Shown here: positions 1 to 8,639 of the stretch, piece after piece
Position numbering within the stretch: position 1 is the stretch's first letter
Layout: each line of letters begins with the position of its first letter
NCBI GenBank assembly: GCA_028694915.1
Contig: JAQVJY010000008.1
Coordinates: 1 to 64,000 of the forward strand
DNA: 64,000 nt
Reading direction: 5' to 3'
From: Paludibacteraceae bacterium
GTDB taxonomy: Bacteria; Bacteroidota; Bacteroidia; Bacteroidales; Paludibacteraceae
Position numbers and translations under genes: made by a program
The notes under the pieces: generated by a model
The model's input: only the letters and a program-made list of their open reading frames with translations
Told to the model about the DNA's origin: nothing
Database searches by the model: none

Positions 1-119
1 AAGAAATTGGGTATGGGAAAATTGTCCAGCCTACGGGAAATATGGAGAGCGATATGGCCGAAATTAAAGCCTTTTTTAGAACTAAAGTGGGTAAGATACC
101 TGAAAATTTTGGGATATAG
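1..119 (+). CDS. 3' end of a protein-coding gene, possibly a PlsC-type acyltransferase (partial)
   Basis: An open frame enters from the left edge and ends in TAG at 117-119, giving about 38 residues that finish in KIPENFGI. A short IGYGKIVQP segment followed by a charged helix resembles the C-terminal part of PlsC-like glycerolipid acyltransferases, but this is a weak resemblance. The frame ends 22 bases before a strong terminator hairpin, which supports a real gene end. The product is not identified with confidence. Confidence 0.5.
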   Translation, partial: EIGYGKIVQPTGNMESDMAEIKAFFRTKVGKIPENFGI

Positions 120-141
120 TATTTTGTGACTCTTTTAAAAT

Positions 142-180
142 AAAAACACCTTGCAAAATCTGATTTTGCAAGGTGTTTTT
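142..180. terminator. Bidirectional intrinsic terminator
   Basis: A perfect 18-bp stem (142-159 with 163-180) closes on a three-base loop and is A-rich on one side and T-rich on the other. It sits between the partial rightward gene ending at 119 and the leftward FAD gene ending at 196, so it can serve both. Confidence 0.85.
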
Positions 181-195
181 GTATTATTATACTAG

Positions 196-1755
196 TTAAT
201 TAATTTTCTCTGCAATTTTTTCAGCACAGAGTTCGCCATCCATAGCTGATGAGGTAATGCCGCCTGCATAACCAGAGCCTTCGCCACACGGATAGAGTCC
301 TTTTATTTCGATGTGTTCCAGCGTTTCTACATCACGTGGAATGCGTATAGGCGATGATGAACGACTTTCAACACCTACAATCACAGCGTCGTTAGTCAGA
401 AAACCGCGCATCTTTTGATCGAAGGCTTTAAATCCTTCTTGTAGGCGTTTACCAATGCGTGGCGGTAGCCATTCGTGTAAAGGCGATGATACAATGCCTG
501 GGAGATAAGAGCAAGGTGGTAAATCGGTAGATAAACGACCGTTGACAAAGTCCTTGAGGCGTTGTGCTGGGGCTGTTTGCAAACCACCGCCGTTATGTTC
601 CCAAGCCAGGCGTTCTAAGTCTTCTTGAAAACGTAATCCACATAGTTCACCAAATTGGGTATATTCGGTTAAATCTTCGGGGCGTATTTCTACCACCATG
701 CCCGAATTGGCAAATGGAGAGCTGCGGTGCGAAGCCGACATACCATTAACTACAATTTGTTGGTCGGCTGTGGCTGAAGGTACAATATGGCCACCAGGAC
801 ACATGCAAAAAGAGTATACGCCACGTCCATCAACCTGTTGAACAAGCGCATAAGACGCTGCGGGTAAGTATGGATTGCGTATTTTGCTATGATATTGAAT
901 TTCATCGATTAACGATTGAGAATGCTCAATACGAATTCCCATAGCAAATCCCTTCGCTTCTAATTTTATACCTTGTTGATGTAATAAATGATACACGTCA
1001 CGCGCTGAATGACCTGTGGCTAAAATTACGTTATTGGATTTGTAAATTTCACCGTTTTCGGTTTTGATGCCTTGTATTTGATGGTCAGTAATTAACAATT
1101 CAACCACTTTATGGTCGAAGTGTATCTCGCCACCACAATCGATGATGCGTTGTCGCATGTTTTTTATGACAACTGGCAGTCGATCGGTGCCAATGTGTGG
1201 ATGTGCTTCGAATAGAATTTCATCTTGCGCACCATGTTGATGGAATATTTCGAAAATACGTTGTGTATTACCGCGTTTTTTTGAGCGTGTGTAGAGTTTT
1301 CCGTCTGAAAAAGTACCTGCACCGCCTTCACCAAAGCAGTAATTAGATTCTACGTTTAACGCCGTGTTGCGGTTGAGCTGCGCAATGTCTTTCTTGCGTT
1401 CAGATACCTCTTTGCCGCGTTCGAGTACAATAGGGCGTAAGCCTAATTCAATTAAGCGCAAAGCTGCAAATAACCCAGCAGGGCCAGAGCCCACAATAAT
1501 GACTGCAGGTTTGTTGGCGACGCCGCCATAATGAAACGTATTTTCGTATCGATATTCGGGGTGTTCATCGCCTAAAAATATGCGCACTTTGAGTAGTACC
1601 AGTGGTTGTCTACTTCGCGAATCAATGGATTTTTTAACCAATTGGATGTGCGAAATTTGGTTAATGTTAACCTTTAATTTATTCGATATAACCTTTTTTA
1701 ATTCAGATTCTTCCGAAGATTCTTTTGGCGTTAATGTGAGTTGTAATTCAGTCAT
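196..1755 (-). CDS. FAD-dependent dehydrogenase (COG2509-like NAD(P)/FAD oxidoreductase)
   Basis: The 519-residue protein has an N-terminal domain of about 80 residues followed by a Rossmann dinucleotide-binding motif, GSGPAG at residues 89-94. An acidic residue ends the second beta strand (VLERG), and a C-terminal FAD-contact segment reads GEGSGYAGGI. This layout matches the uncharacterised FAD-dependent dehydrogenases of COG2509, which are cytoplasmic and whose substrate is unknown. The ATG at 1755 gives the usual family length. It is transcribed alone, away from the DUF3109 gene, and ends at the terminator at 142-180. Family assignment is secure; the reaction is not. Confidence 0.9.
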   Translation of the reverse strand: MTELQLTLTPKESSEESELKKVISNKLKVNINQISHIQLVKKSIDSRSRQPLVLLKVRIFLGDEHPEYRYENTFHYGGVANKPAVIIVGSGPAGLFAALRLIELGLRPIVLERGKEVSERKKDIAQLNRNTALNVESNYCFGEGGAGTFSDGKLYTRSKKRGNTQRIFEIFHQHGAQDEILFEAHPHIGTDRLPVVIKNMRQRIIDCGGEIHFDHKVVELLITDHQIQGIKTENGEIYKSNNVILATGHSARDVYHLLHQQGIKLEAKGFAMGIRIEHSQSLIDEIQYHSKIRNPYLPAASYALVQQVDGRGVYSFCMCPGGHIVPSATADQQIVVNGMSASHRSSPFANSGMVVEIRPEDLTEYTQFGELCGLRFQEDLERLAWEHNGGGLQTAPAQRLKDFVNGRLSTDLPPCSYLPGIVSSPLHEWLPPRIGKRLQEGFKAFDQKMRGFLTNDAVIVGVESRSSSPIRIPRDVETLEHIEIKGLYPCGEGSGYAGGITSSAMDGELCAEKIAEKIN

Positions 1756-1907
1756 ATAGTCATACGCTTTTTAAACGATTTATACGCAAGTTATTGGGAA
1801 CACAATAACGGTCAATGCCACAAAAAATGCGTGTACAAAGTTAGCTATTTTTACGCTAATCTGGTCGAAAAAATTGCACTTGTGTCGTATAGGTCGTAAC
1901 TAATGAT

Positions 1908-1915
1908 TATCTTTG
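1908..1915 (+). promoter_or_regulatory. Putative Bacteroidetes -7 promoter box
   Basis: TATCTTTG matches the TAnnTTTG -7 consensus of Bacteroidetes and lies 16 bases before the ATG of the DUF3109 gene. No convincing -33 box is seen. Confidence 0.6.
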
Positions 1916-1931
1916 CGACAAATTTATAAAA

Positions 1932-2516
1932 ATGGTAGAAATAGGGAATACGGTAGTGAGCTTCGATTTGTTCGAACAGCAGTTTTGTTGCGACTTAGGA
2001 ATTTGTCGTGGTGAGTGTTGTATCGAAGGTGATGCTGGCGCACCGTTGGAGCTTGACGAAGTAGCTCAGTTGGAAGAGGCTTTACCTGCTGTGTGGGACG
2101 ATTTATCGGAGGCTAGCAAAGCCGTCATTGATGCTCAAGGTGTGGCTTATGTAGATGCTGACGGCGATATGGTGACATCCATCGTTAATGGGCGTGAATG
2201 TGTGTTTACCTATACCGATGCGGCCGATGGCATTTGCAAATGTGCGCTTGAAAAAGCCTATCGCGAGGGACGAACTAGTTTTTATAAACCTATATCATGT
2301 CATTTGTATCCTGTGCGATTAGAGCACTATAAACGCTTTACAGCGGTTAATTATCACCGTTGGGATGTGTGTGCCTGTGCCGAGCGAAATGGGAAGCAAT
2401 TGAAATTACCTGTGTATAAATTTTTAAAAGTGCCATTAATTCGCAAATTTGGAGAGGCTTGGTATAACGAATTAGAGCAAGCTGCCGCTGCTTACGAGGC
2501 AGAATTTAAACGATGA
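1932..2516 (+). CDS. DUF3109 family cysteine-cluster protein
   Basis: The 194-residue protein is rich in cysteines: C19, C20, C25, C29 and C30 form an N-terminal cluster, and later pairs occur around a CKCALEKAYREG segment and a WDVCACAERNG segment. This pattern is that of DUF3109, a conserved Bacteroidetes family whose cysteines suggest metal or iron-sulfur binding; no reaction is established. Its stop overlaps the mntP start (ATGA, 2513-2516), so the two are almost certainly translated from one message. A possible metal-related link with mntP is inference from adjacency only. Confidence 0.88.
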   Translation: MVEIGNTVVSFDLFEQQFCCDLGICRGECCIEGDAGAPLELDEVAQLEEALPAVWDDLSEASKAVIDAQGVAYVDADGDMVTSIVNGRECVFTYTDAADGICKCALEKAYREGRTSFYKPISCHLYPVRLEHYKRFTAVNYHRWDVCACAERNGKQLKLPVYKFLKVPLIRKFGEAWYNELEQAAAAYEAEFKR

Positions 2517-3091
2517 CCTTACTTGAAATTGTTTTGATTGCTGTGGGTTTGGCCATGGATTGTTTTGCAGTAGCTATTGCGAGCAGCGTGTCGTATGGTC
2601 ATTATAATTGGCCTAAAATGCTACGAATGGGCTTCTTTTTTGGTCTTTTTCAAGGTGTAATGCCTTTGTTGGGTTGGCTCGCTGGTGTGAGTTTTGCCGC
2701 TCAAATAACGGCCATTGATCATTGGTTAGCTTTTGTGATTCTTGGTTATTTAGGTGTCAAAATGGGTGTCGAAGGTTTTAAGAAAACCGATAATGATACT
2801 TGTTGTCATAAAAATACGCCGTTTGGATCGTTTAAAATGCTGATTACACTTTCGTTTGCAACAAGTATTGATGCGCTAGCTACTGGTTTGATTTTTGTGC
2901 CTATGGGACATTTAATTTATACGGCATCGGGCATTATAGCTTTGGTAAGTTTGGTGTTTACCATTTCAGGCTGTATTATTGGCATTACCTTTGGTAAACG
3001 ATTTAAAATAAATGTAGAGCTTATAGGCGGACTTATTCTGTTTGCCATAGGCACTAAAATATTATTGGAACATTTGTTGGTGGGGTGTTAA
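2513..3091 (+). CDS. mntP: Manganese efflux pump MntP
   Basis: The 192-residue integral membrane protein has about six hydrophobic segments arranged as two related halves. Each half carries the hallmark membrane aspartate: D16 in LAMDCFAV and D120 in SIDALATGL, which are important for Mn2+ export in the MntP family. Length and topology fit MntP/YebN. It starts inside the stop codon of the DUF3109 gene, showing translational coupling. A leader resembling the yybP-ykoY manganese riboswitch was not seen upstream of the pair. It would act in the inner membrane. Confidence 0.93.
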   Translation: MTLLEIVLIAVGLAMDCFAVAIASSVSYGHYNWPKMLRMGFFFGLFQGVMPLLGWLAGVSFAAQITAIDHWLAFVILGYLGVKMGVEGFKKTDNDTCCHKNTPFGSFKMLITLSFATSIDALATGLIFVPMGHLIYTASGIIALVSLVFTISGCIIGITFGKRFKINVELIGGLILFAIGTKILLEHLLVGC

Positions 3092-3124
3092 TCACAAAAA
3101 TTTACACATATCATCTGTAATAGC

Positions 3125-4018
3125 ATGAAATTGATTCATTTAAAACATCACGATATTGACAAGGCGGCTTGGGATGCGACTGTGGGAGAAACCTCGGTGC
3201 GTCTGCCTTATGCCTTTTCGTGGTTTTTGGATGTCGTTTCGCCTCAATGGGAAGCATTAGTGACGCCCGATTACACATATGTGATGCCATTGCCTGTAAA
3301 GCGTAAATTTGGCATTGCTTATGTTATTCAGCCACGTTGGACACAGCAATTAGGGATATTCTCTAAAGAACCCTTGACTTCCGATATTATTAATGAGTTT
3401 CTTCGCCATATTCCGTATCTGAGTTATGATTTTAATCTTCATTACGGTCATCTAGGTACTTTTAAGTCTCTGCCTAATCGTATTATCGACTTGAGTGCCA
3501 ATTATAGCGCGATACAACAAGCGTTTTCAAAAAATACAAAACGCAATATCGGTAAAGCGGAACAAAGTGGATTGACTGTACAAACTATTGACTATCAAAT
3601 TTTAGTGGATTTTTGGCGTTCGCAAAATGGCAATATGCCAGCCGAATTAGGCCATAAATTGCCCTTATTGTGCGAAGCTGCTCAGCAGCATAAGATGGGC
3701 GTTTCTTATGGTGTTTTTACGGCCAATCACGAATTGGTAGCTACCTTAATGACACTTGAAACTGATTCACGCATTATTTATTTAGTGCCAACGTCCAATA
3801 CGTTAGGAAAAGAGTTGTGCGCCATGTTTTTGTTAGTTGATTATTTGTTGAAGACCAACGCTGGCACAACCAAGGTGTTTGATTGTGAAGGTTCTCAGAT
3901 TCCTGGTGTTTCCAGATTCTACGAAGGATTTGGAGCTGTTTTACAACCGTATTTCACGGTTAATCGATGTCGTCCTCAGTGGTTAGTGAAGTTATTATAT
4001 TTATTTTCAAGCAAATGA
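3125..4018 (+). CDS. GNAT/FemAB-like acyltransferase, uncharacterised
   Basis: The 297-residue soluble protein has a mid-protein segment, FSKNTKRNIGKAEQSGL (134-150), typical of the FemAB/BioF2-like acetyltransferase fold. A C-terminal half follows with GVFTANHELVATL and FDCEGSQIPGVSRFYEGFG, as in single-domain GNAT-like proteins found beside glycan genes. It starts 33 bases after mntP and its stop overlaps the next glycosyltransferase (ATGA at 4015-4018). A role in modifying a sugar or peptidoglycan precursor is inferred from family and neighbour; the substrate is unknown. Confidence 0.7.
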   Translation: MKLIHLKHHDIDKAAWDATVGETSVRLPYAFSWFLDVVSPQWEALVTPDYTYVMPLPVKRKFGIAYVIQPRWTQQLGIFSKEPLTSDIINEFLRHIPYLSYDFNLHYGHLGTFKSLPNRIIDLSANYSAIQQAFSKNTKRNIGKAEQSGLTVQTIDYQILVDFWRSQNGNMPAELGHKLPLLCEAAQQHKMGVSYGVFTANHELVATLMTLETDSRIIYLVPTSNTLGKELCAMFLLVDYLLKTNAGTTKVFDCEGSQIPGVSRFYEGFGAVLQPYFTVNRCRPQWLVKLLYLFSSK

Positions 4019-5184
4019 ATGTACTTTTTTTAAGTAAATGGTATCCTAATAAATATGACGCAATGGCAGGTTTGTTTGTACGCAAACATGCTCAAGCGGC
4101 TGCACGCGTGTGTGATGTAACTGTAATGTACGTATTTACAGACCCTCGTATTAGAGTTTTTGAGATTAATGATGAATATGTTGACGGAGTTCGTGAAATT
4201 ACGGTTTTATATCCATCATCACCCATTTCATGGTTACATTCGTTGTCAAGTCTTGTTAATTTCATAATATCATATTATAAGGGTTTTCAGTATCTTTTTA
4301 AGCAATTAAAGTGGCGACCTGATGTCATTCATGTAAATGTGCTTACTCGACATGGAGTAATTGCTTATCTAATAAAAAAGTTGTATCGTATTCCCTATGT
4401 TATAACTGAGCATTGGAGTCGTTATTTATCAGAAAATTTTGATTATAAAGGAATTGTTAAAAGGCGTTGTACAGAATTGATCGCTCGTAATGCTTATTGT
4501 ATTATGCCAGTTTCACAAATATTGGCTGATAGAATGCAACAACTTGGTGTTAAAAATAATAATTACCAAGTAGTTACAAATGTTGTTGATGACTATTTTT
4601 TTATAAAGCAGCCATTACGTGAATACCCTAAAAAACGCATTTTACATATTTCCTGTTTTGATGACAAAGCGAAAAATGTATGTGGTATCTTGCGTTCTAT
4701 TGAGTCTTTATCTCATAGACGTTCTGATTTTGAGGTCTTTATTGTCGGTACGGGACCTGATTTTTCGATGGTTACCCATTATGCTGATGAACTGCATTTG
4801 AATGGGCTTGTAAATTTTATAGGCGAACAAACTCCCCAAGAAGTTTCGGATTGGTTTTACCAAAGCAATTTTTTTGTTTTCTTTTCAAATTATGAGACTG
4901 CAGGCGTCGTTTTATTGGAAAGTTTAACAACCGGAACTCCTGTAATTACAACCCCTGTAGGTGTGGCTCCTATGTATATTAATAACACAAATGGGATTTT
5001 AGTTGAGATTGGTAACGAACAGAATCTTACAGATAAAATGGATTTTATGTTAGACCATTTGCAAGAATTTGATTCGGATATTATTAGAAAAGATGCACCT
5101 CTTTGTTCTTACGAGGCTGTAGGATTGCAATTCAAGACGATTTATGAAGGGGCTCAATTAACTGCCAAAGTAAAAAGTGTCTAA
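4015..5184 (+). CDS. Glycosyltransferase family 4
   Basis: The 389-residue protein opens MNVLFLSKWYPN and has an N-terminal acceptor domain (IRVFEINDEYVDG region). A C-terminal Rossmann domain holds NYETAGVVLLESLTTGTPVITTP, the GT4 nucleotide-sugar site with its EX7E-like pattern. An ATG 48 bases upstream would add 16 residues. The 4015 ATG is preferred because it overlaps the upstream stop (ATGA) and places the canonical first beta strand at the N-terminus. The DNA is more AT-rich than its neighbours. Its end overlaps the convergent GT2 gene by 53 bases. A surface glycan role is likely; donor and acceptor are unknown. Confidence 0.88.
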   Translation: MNVLFLSKWYPNKYDAMAGLFVRKHAQAAARVCDVTVMYVFTDPRIRVFEINDEYVDGVREITVLYPSSPISWLHSLSSLVNFIISYYKGFQYLFKQLKWRPDVIHVNVLTRHGVIAYLIKKLYRIPYVITEHWSRYLSENFDYKGIVKRRCTELIARNAYCIMPVSQILADRMQQLGVKNNNYQVVTNVVDDYFFIKQPLREYPKKRILHISCFDDKAKNVCGILRSIESLSHRRSDFEVFIVGTGPDFSMVTHYADELHLNGLVNFIGEQTPQEVSDWFYQSNFFVFFSNYETAGVVLLESLTTGTPVITTPVGVAPMYINNTNGILVEIGNEQNLTDKMDFMLDHLQEFDSDIIRKDAPLCSYEAVGLQFKTIYEGAQLTAKVKSV

Positions 5185-6142
5185 ATAGTCGTTTATACCA
5201 AACGTTATTGTTTGGCAAATCATAATGCTTTAACGCTTCTTGATAACAGATGGTTTCTCTAAAATACTTTCTGACGATTATAAAATGTTTATAATTTTTA
5301 CTACAAAAGGCTGTTGCTAGGATTTGAATTGCTTGTTTTGATAACCCTCTGTAGAGTGACTGTTGGTATTTATCGAAATCACCCCATGTCTGTGTCTGGC
5401 GATACAAAAACTCCAAACCTGGACCTCTAAATTTATAATCACGATAAAAAGATTCATTTCCAGTATTATGAGTGTGAGTGATATGGAAATAAAATTTTTT
5501 GTTAACAAATTGAATATTTGAGGCTTGGTGAAAGGCTGCTACATTAAAAATAAGATCTTCTGGAGTTATTACTTTTGTATCAATAAATTTTAACTCGTTG
5601 TTAATTAATAAGCGGCGACGGTATAAGTTTCCATGAATAGTTGCAAATGGAGAATTATTGTTCGATAGCCCACCTAAACTTAATAAATTCTTGAGGCAGT
5701 ATTCTTTACGCTCAAAGTCCTCTAAAATAGGAAATTCTTCAATATTTCCATCATCTTTTTTTAGTGTTGTCTGTGGTACACTCACTACAATATCGGCATC
5801 TGTGTCTTTCGCTTTCTTATAAAGCTGTTCATACATATCCAATTCACGGTAATCGTCATGATCCGAAAAACCTATATATTCTCCAGTTGCCTTTGCTATC
5901 CCTATATTACGGCTTAAACCGATGTGTTTGTTGGTGGAATTTTCTACAATAATAAATCGGCTATCGTGTACAGCAATGTTTTTTGCAAGTACATCAGAAT
6001 CGTCTGTTGGACAATCTAATATAAGAATTATTTCAAGTTCTTTCATAGTCTGTGCTTGAAGTGTCTCTAAGCATTTTTGCAAATATTTGCCAGCATTAAA
6101 GACGGGAACTATGATACTAACTTTAGGTATTGTGTTGTGCAT
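5132..6142 (-). CDS. Glycosyltransferase family 2
   Basis: The 336-residue protein begins with a classical GT-A fold: VSIIVPVFNAGKYLQKCLET (8-27), IILILDCPTDDS, and a metal-binding acidic cluster DHDD at 94-97. These are the family 2 hallmarks for inverting transfer of a nucleotide sugar. The C-terminal 150 residues are less conserved and probably choose the acceptor. It is convergent with the GT4 gene and shares 53 bases of coding sequence with it on the opposite strand. The upstream region is AT-rich without a clear promoter box. Likely roles are O-antigen, capsule or glycoprotein synthesis. Confidence 0.87.
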   Translation of the reverse strand: MHNTIPKVSIIVPVFNAGKYLQKCLETLQAQTMKELEIILILDCPTDDSDVLAKNIAVHDSRFIIVENSTNKHIGLSRNIGIAKATGEYIGFSDHDDYRELDMYEQLYKKAKDTDADIVVSVPQTTLKKDDGNIEEFPILEDFERKEYCLKNLLSLGGLSNNNSPFATIHGNLYRRRLLINNELKFIDTKVITPEDLIFNVAAFHQASNIQFVNKKFYFHITHTHNTGNESFYRDYKFRGPGLEFLYRQTQTWGDFDKYQQSLYRGLSKQAIQILATAFCSKNYKHFIIVRKYFRETICYQEALKHYDLPNNNVWYKRLFRHFLLWQLIEPLHKSS

Positions 6143-6189
6143 CCTATTATTTAAAATAAATGCCGATTATGATAATAATTGGTGTTCAA

Positions 6190-7620
6190 TTACTTATTTT
6201 CATTGTTGAAAATGTGACTTACAAGGTTAATTTCTAAGAAGGTGGTTCCGCTGACGCCATTACGATCGTTGCTACTTAAATAAACCACTTTATCATCAAC
6301 AGAGAGTAAGCCTTTATCCACTAAATTATGGAGTGCTTTCAAGTAATAGTCGCGTACGTGCCCGTCACCTACTTGATAAACGGGAATAACGCCATACGAT
6401 AACGCTAACTGACGCACTAGCGGTTTTGTAGGACACATCGCATAAATTGGATTTACACCGCGATAGGCCGCCAAAAAACGTACCGTACGCCCTGTGTAAC
6501 TAGCCGTTAAAATGGCTTTTGTTTCCAATACGTGCTGTGATTCTACGGCTTGGCGTGCCAAGAAGGATGTGATGTCGCGTTCGTTTGTGCTATGCGGAAT
6601 TTTGATATCATTGTCGCTGAGTTTGCCTTTTTCTGCCTCTTCAGCAATTTTGGACATAGTGTGTACCGATTCTATAGGATACTTTCCATAAGCAGTTTCG
6701 CCACTGAGCATCAAGGCGTCTGTTCTGTAAAATATAGCATTGGCCACATCGGTTACTTCGGCACGTGTTGGGCGTGGGTTTTGAATCATAGAGTGGAGCA
6801 TCTGCGTGGCTACAATCACAGGTTTTTGTGCTAATACACATTTGCGAATTAGTAGCCGTTGGATTCCCGGAATTTTTTCTTGTGCAATTTCAATACCTAA
6901 ATCGCCACGAGCAATCATCACACCGTAAGCAGCTTGTAGAATCTCGTCGATATTATCTACCCCTTCTTGATTTTCAATTTTGGCGATAATTTTGATTGAA
7001 CTCTTATGCTGATCCAAAATTTCTTGAATATCTAAAATATCTTGTTTCGAACGCACAAAGGAGTGTGCTATGAAATCGATGTTGTTTTCAATGGCGTAGA
7101 CGATATTGGCTCGGTCTTTATCTGTTAATGAAGGCATGTTGATGCGAGCGCTAGGTACGTTTACACTTTTACGACTGCCAAGTATACCGTCGTTATGCGC
7201 TTCGCAGAGTAAGTAATCGTCCCTTTTTTCCATTACTTGTACTTCAATTTCGCCATCGTCGAATAAGATGTCTGAACCAAGGGCAATTTCTCGTACAAAA
7301 TAGGGATATGACACCGCAATCGTTCCAGACTCTGTTTTTCGGTTTGGGTCGCCATAAATTTTAATAATATCGCCACTTTTAATAGATAATGGTTCGTCTG
7401 CGATGGTTGTTCTAATTTCTGGACCTTTCGTGTCCATAAGTATCGCAATTTCATCGCTTACGGCTCGCACATTACCTGTAATTTTATCGAAACCTTCTTT
7501 GCCTAAATGCGCAGAATTGAGACGAACTACGTTGAGACCCTCGTTGAACAAGGATTGAATAAAATCTACCTCACAGCGTTTGTCGGATATGGTAGCAATA
7601 ATTTTTGTTTGTTTAGCCAT
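6190..7620 (-). CDS. pyk: Pyruvate kinase
   Basis: The 476-residue protein matches the full length of bacterial pyruvate kinase. It has TKIIATISDK near the start, DTKGPEIRT in the barrel, IARGDLGIEI (the catalytic and metal site), ATQMLHSM and MLSGETAYGKYP, then a C-terminal allosteric-type domain. It transfers phosphate from phosphoenolpyruvate to ADP in the last step of glycolysis. It appears monocistronic, with prmA 64 bases upstream in the same direction. Confidence 0.97.
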   Translation of the reverse strand: MAKQTKIIATISDKRCEVDFIQSLFNEGLNVVRLNSAHLGKEGFDKITGNVRAVSDEIAILMDTKGPEIRTTIADEPLSIKSGDIIKIYGDPNRKTESGTIAVSYPYFVREIALGSDILFDDGEIEVQVMEKRDDYLLCEAHNDGILGSRKSVNVPSARINMPSLTDKDRANIVYAIENNIDFIAHSFVRSKQDILDIQEILDQHKSSIKIIAKIENQEGVDNIDEILQAAYGVMIARGDLGIEIAQEKIPGIQRLLIRKCVLAQKPVIVATQMLHSMIQNPRPTRAEVTDVANAIFYRTDALMLSGETAYGKYPIESVHTMSKIAEEAEKGKLSDNDIKIPHSTNERDITSFLARQAVESQHVLETKAILTASYTGRTVRFLAAYRGVNPIYAMCPTKPLVRQLALSYGVIPVYQVGDGHVRDYYLKALHNLVDKGLLSVDDKVVYLSSNDRNGVSGTTFLEINLVSHIFNNENK

Positions 7621-7684
7621 CTTGTATTATCTATTTTTTGATTGTTTATGTAGTAGTTACAGTAACGTGTTCAATTTTTTATGT

Positions 7685-8527
7685 TTATGCCTCTTTTTCA
7701 AAGCAGCCCATTGCCCAATCATTATTTTCGGTGTAACTTAGTTGTTTTAATCCCAGTGATTCAGCTTTTTGCTTTATTATATCAAAATCTTGTTTGTAAA
7801 AACCGCTCATAAGGAGTTGTCCCTTGGGAGCTAAGGTGCGCACGTAAGCCTGCATATCGCGTACTAAAATATTACGATTAATATTTGCTAATATCATATC
7901 AAATGATTGATTTTGAAGTAGATTAGCGTCGCCAAGCTGTACATTAATGTTGGTGCGATGATTCAAACGTATATTTTCTTCTGTGTTTTCTTGTGCCCAA
8001 CTATCAATATCAATGGCTTCTATGTGTTTTGCTCCTCGCAGAGAGGCCATAATTGCCAAAACACCTGTTCCACAGCCCATATCAAGAACCTGTTTGTCGG
8101 TGATATCGTGTTCTAGCAAATAGGTTAACAGCATGCGTGTTGTTTCATGTGTTCCTGTGCCAAAGGCTTGTTTGGGATTAATCACGATATCGTACGTTGC
8201 CTTTTTAGAGGCTGGTTTGTGAGAACTGTGAATGATGCAGCGATTGTCAATTTCGATAGGCTCAAAGTAATTGTCTTCCCATGTTTTATTCCAGTTCCGA
8301 TCGGCTATGTGTTCTATGCGATAGGTGTACTGAAGTTCAGGTAATGATGCATGAATAGTTTCAATCATGGCAGTTTCATCGAATGATGGGGCCGGGCTGT
8401 AAGCTATGATGCCTTGCGTGGTTTCTTCAAAACTTTCAAATCCAATATCACCTAATATAGCTGCCAATATATCAGCCATAAAATCTTCTGTATCAGTTAA
8501 GCGGAAAGTTACCTTTTTATAATCCAT
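7685..8527 (-). CDS. prmA: Ribosomal protein L11 methyltransferase
   Basis: The 280-residue protein has an N-terminal substrate-recognition domain, a linker ending RNWNKTWEDNYFEP, then a class I methyltransferase domain. Motif I is VLDMGCGTGVLAI (GCGTG at 151-155), preceded by FGTGTHETTRM, the PrmA signature. It uses S-adenosylmethionine to methylate ribosomal protein L11. A -7 box lies 20 bases upstream on the minus strand (8547-8554). The neighbouring pyk gene has no functional link that I can see. Confidence 0.95.
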   Translation of the reverse strand: MDYKKVTFRLTDTEDFMADILAAILGDIGFESFEETTQGIIAYSPAPSFDETAMIETIHASLPELQYTYRIEHIADRNWNKTWEDNYFEPIEIDNRCIIHSSHKPASKKATYDIVINPKQAFGTGTHETTRMLLTYLLEHDITDKQVLDMGCGTGVLAIMASLRGAKHIEAIDIDSWAQENTEENIRLNHRTNINVQLGDANLLQNQSFDMILANINRNILVRDMQAYVRTLAPKGQLLMSGFYKQDFDIIKQKAESLGLKQLSYTENNDWAMGCFEKEA

Positions 8528-8546
8528 ACCGTGTGACTTTAAACTG

Positions 8547-8554
8547 CAAAGATA
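8547..8554 (-). promoter_or_regulatory. Putative -7 promoter box of prmA
   Basis: On the minus strand the sequence reads TATCTTTG, matching the Bacteroidetes -7 consensus, 20 bases before the prmA ATG. Confidence 0.6.
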
Positions 8555-8613
8555 ATCAAAAAAGTAGAGGATAGATGTACTGTTATTTATTTTTCTTGTT
8601 GTGGAAATAATTG

Positions 8614-8621
8614 TATCTTTG
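8614..8621 (+). promoter_or_regulatory. Putative -7 promoter box of the ABC exporter
   Basis: TATCTTTG ends 18 bases before the ATG at 8640. It is divergent from the prmA promoter 60 bases away, making this a compact two-way promoter region. Confidence 0.6.
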
Positions 8622-8639
8622 CATATCTAATTTTACAGT

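Noticed and set aside
4619-4801. 60-residue second-frame ORF inside the GT4 gene
   Set aside because: Overlaps the glycosyltransferase core on the same strand without its own start signal.
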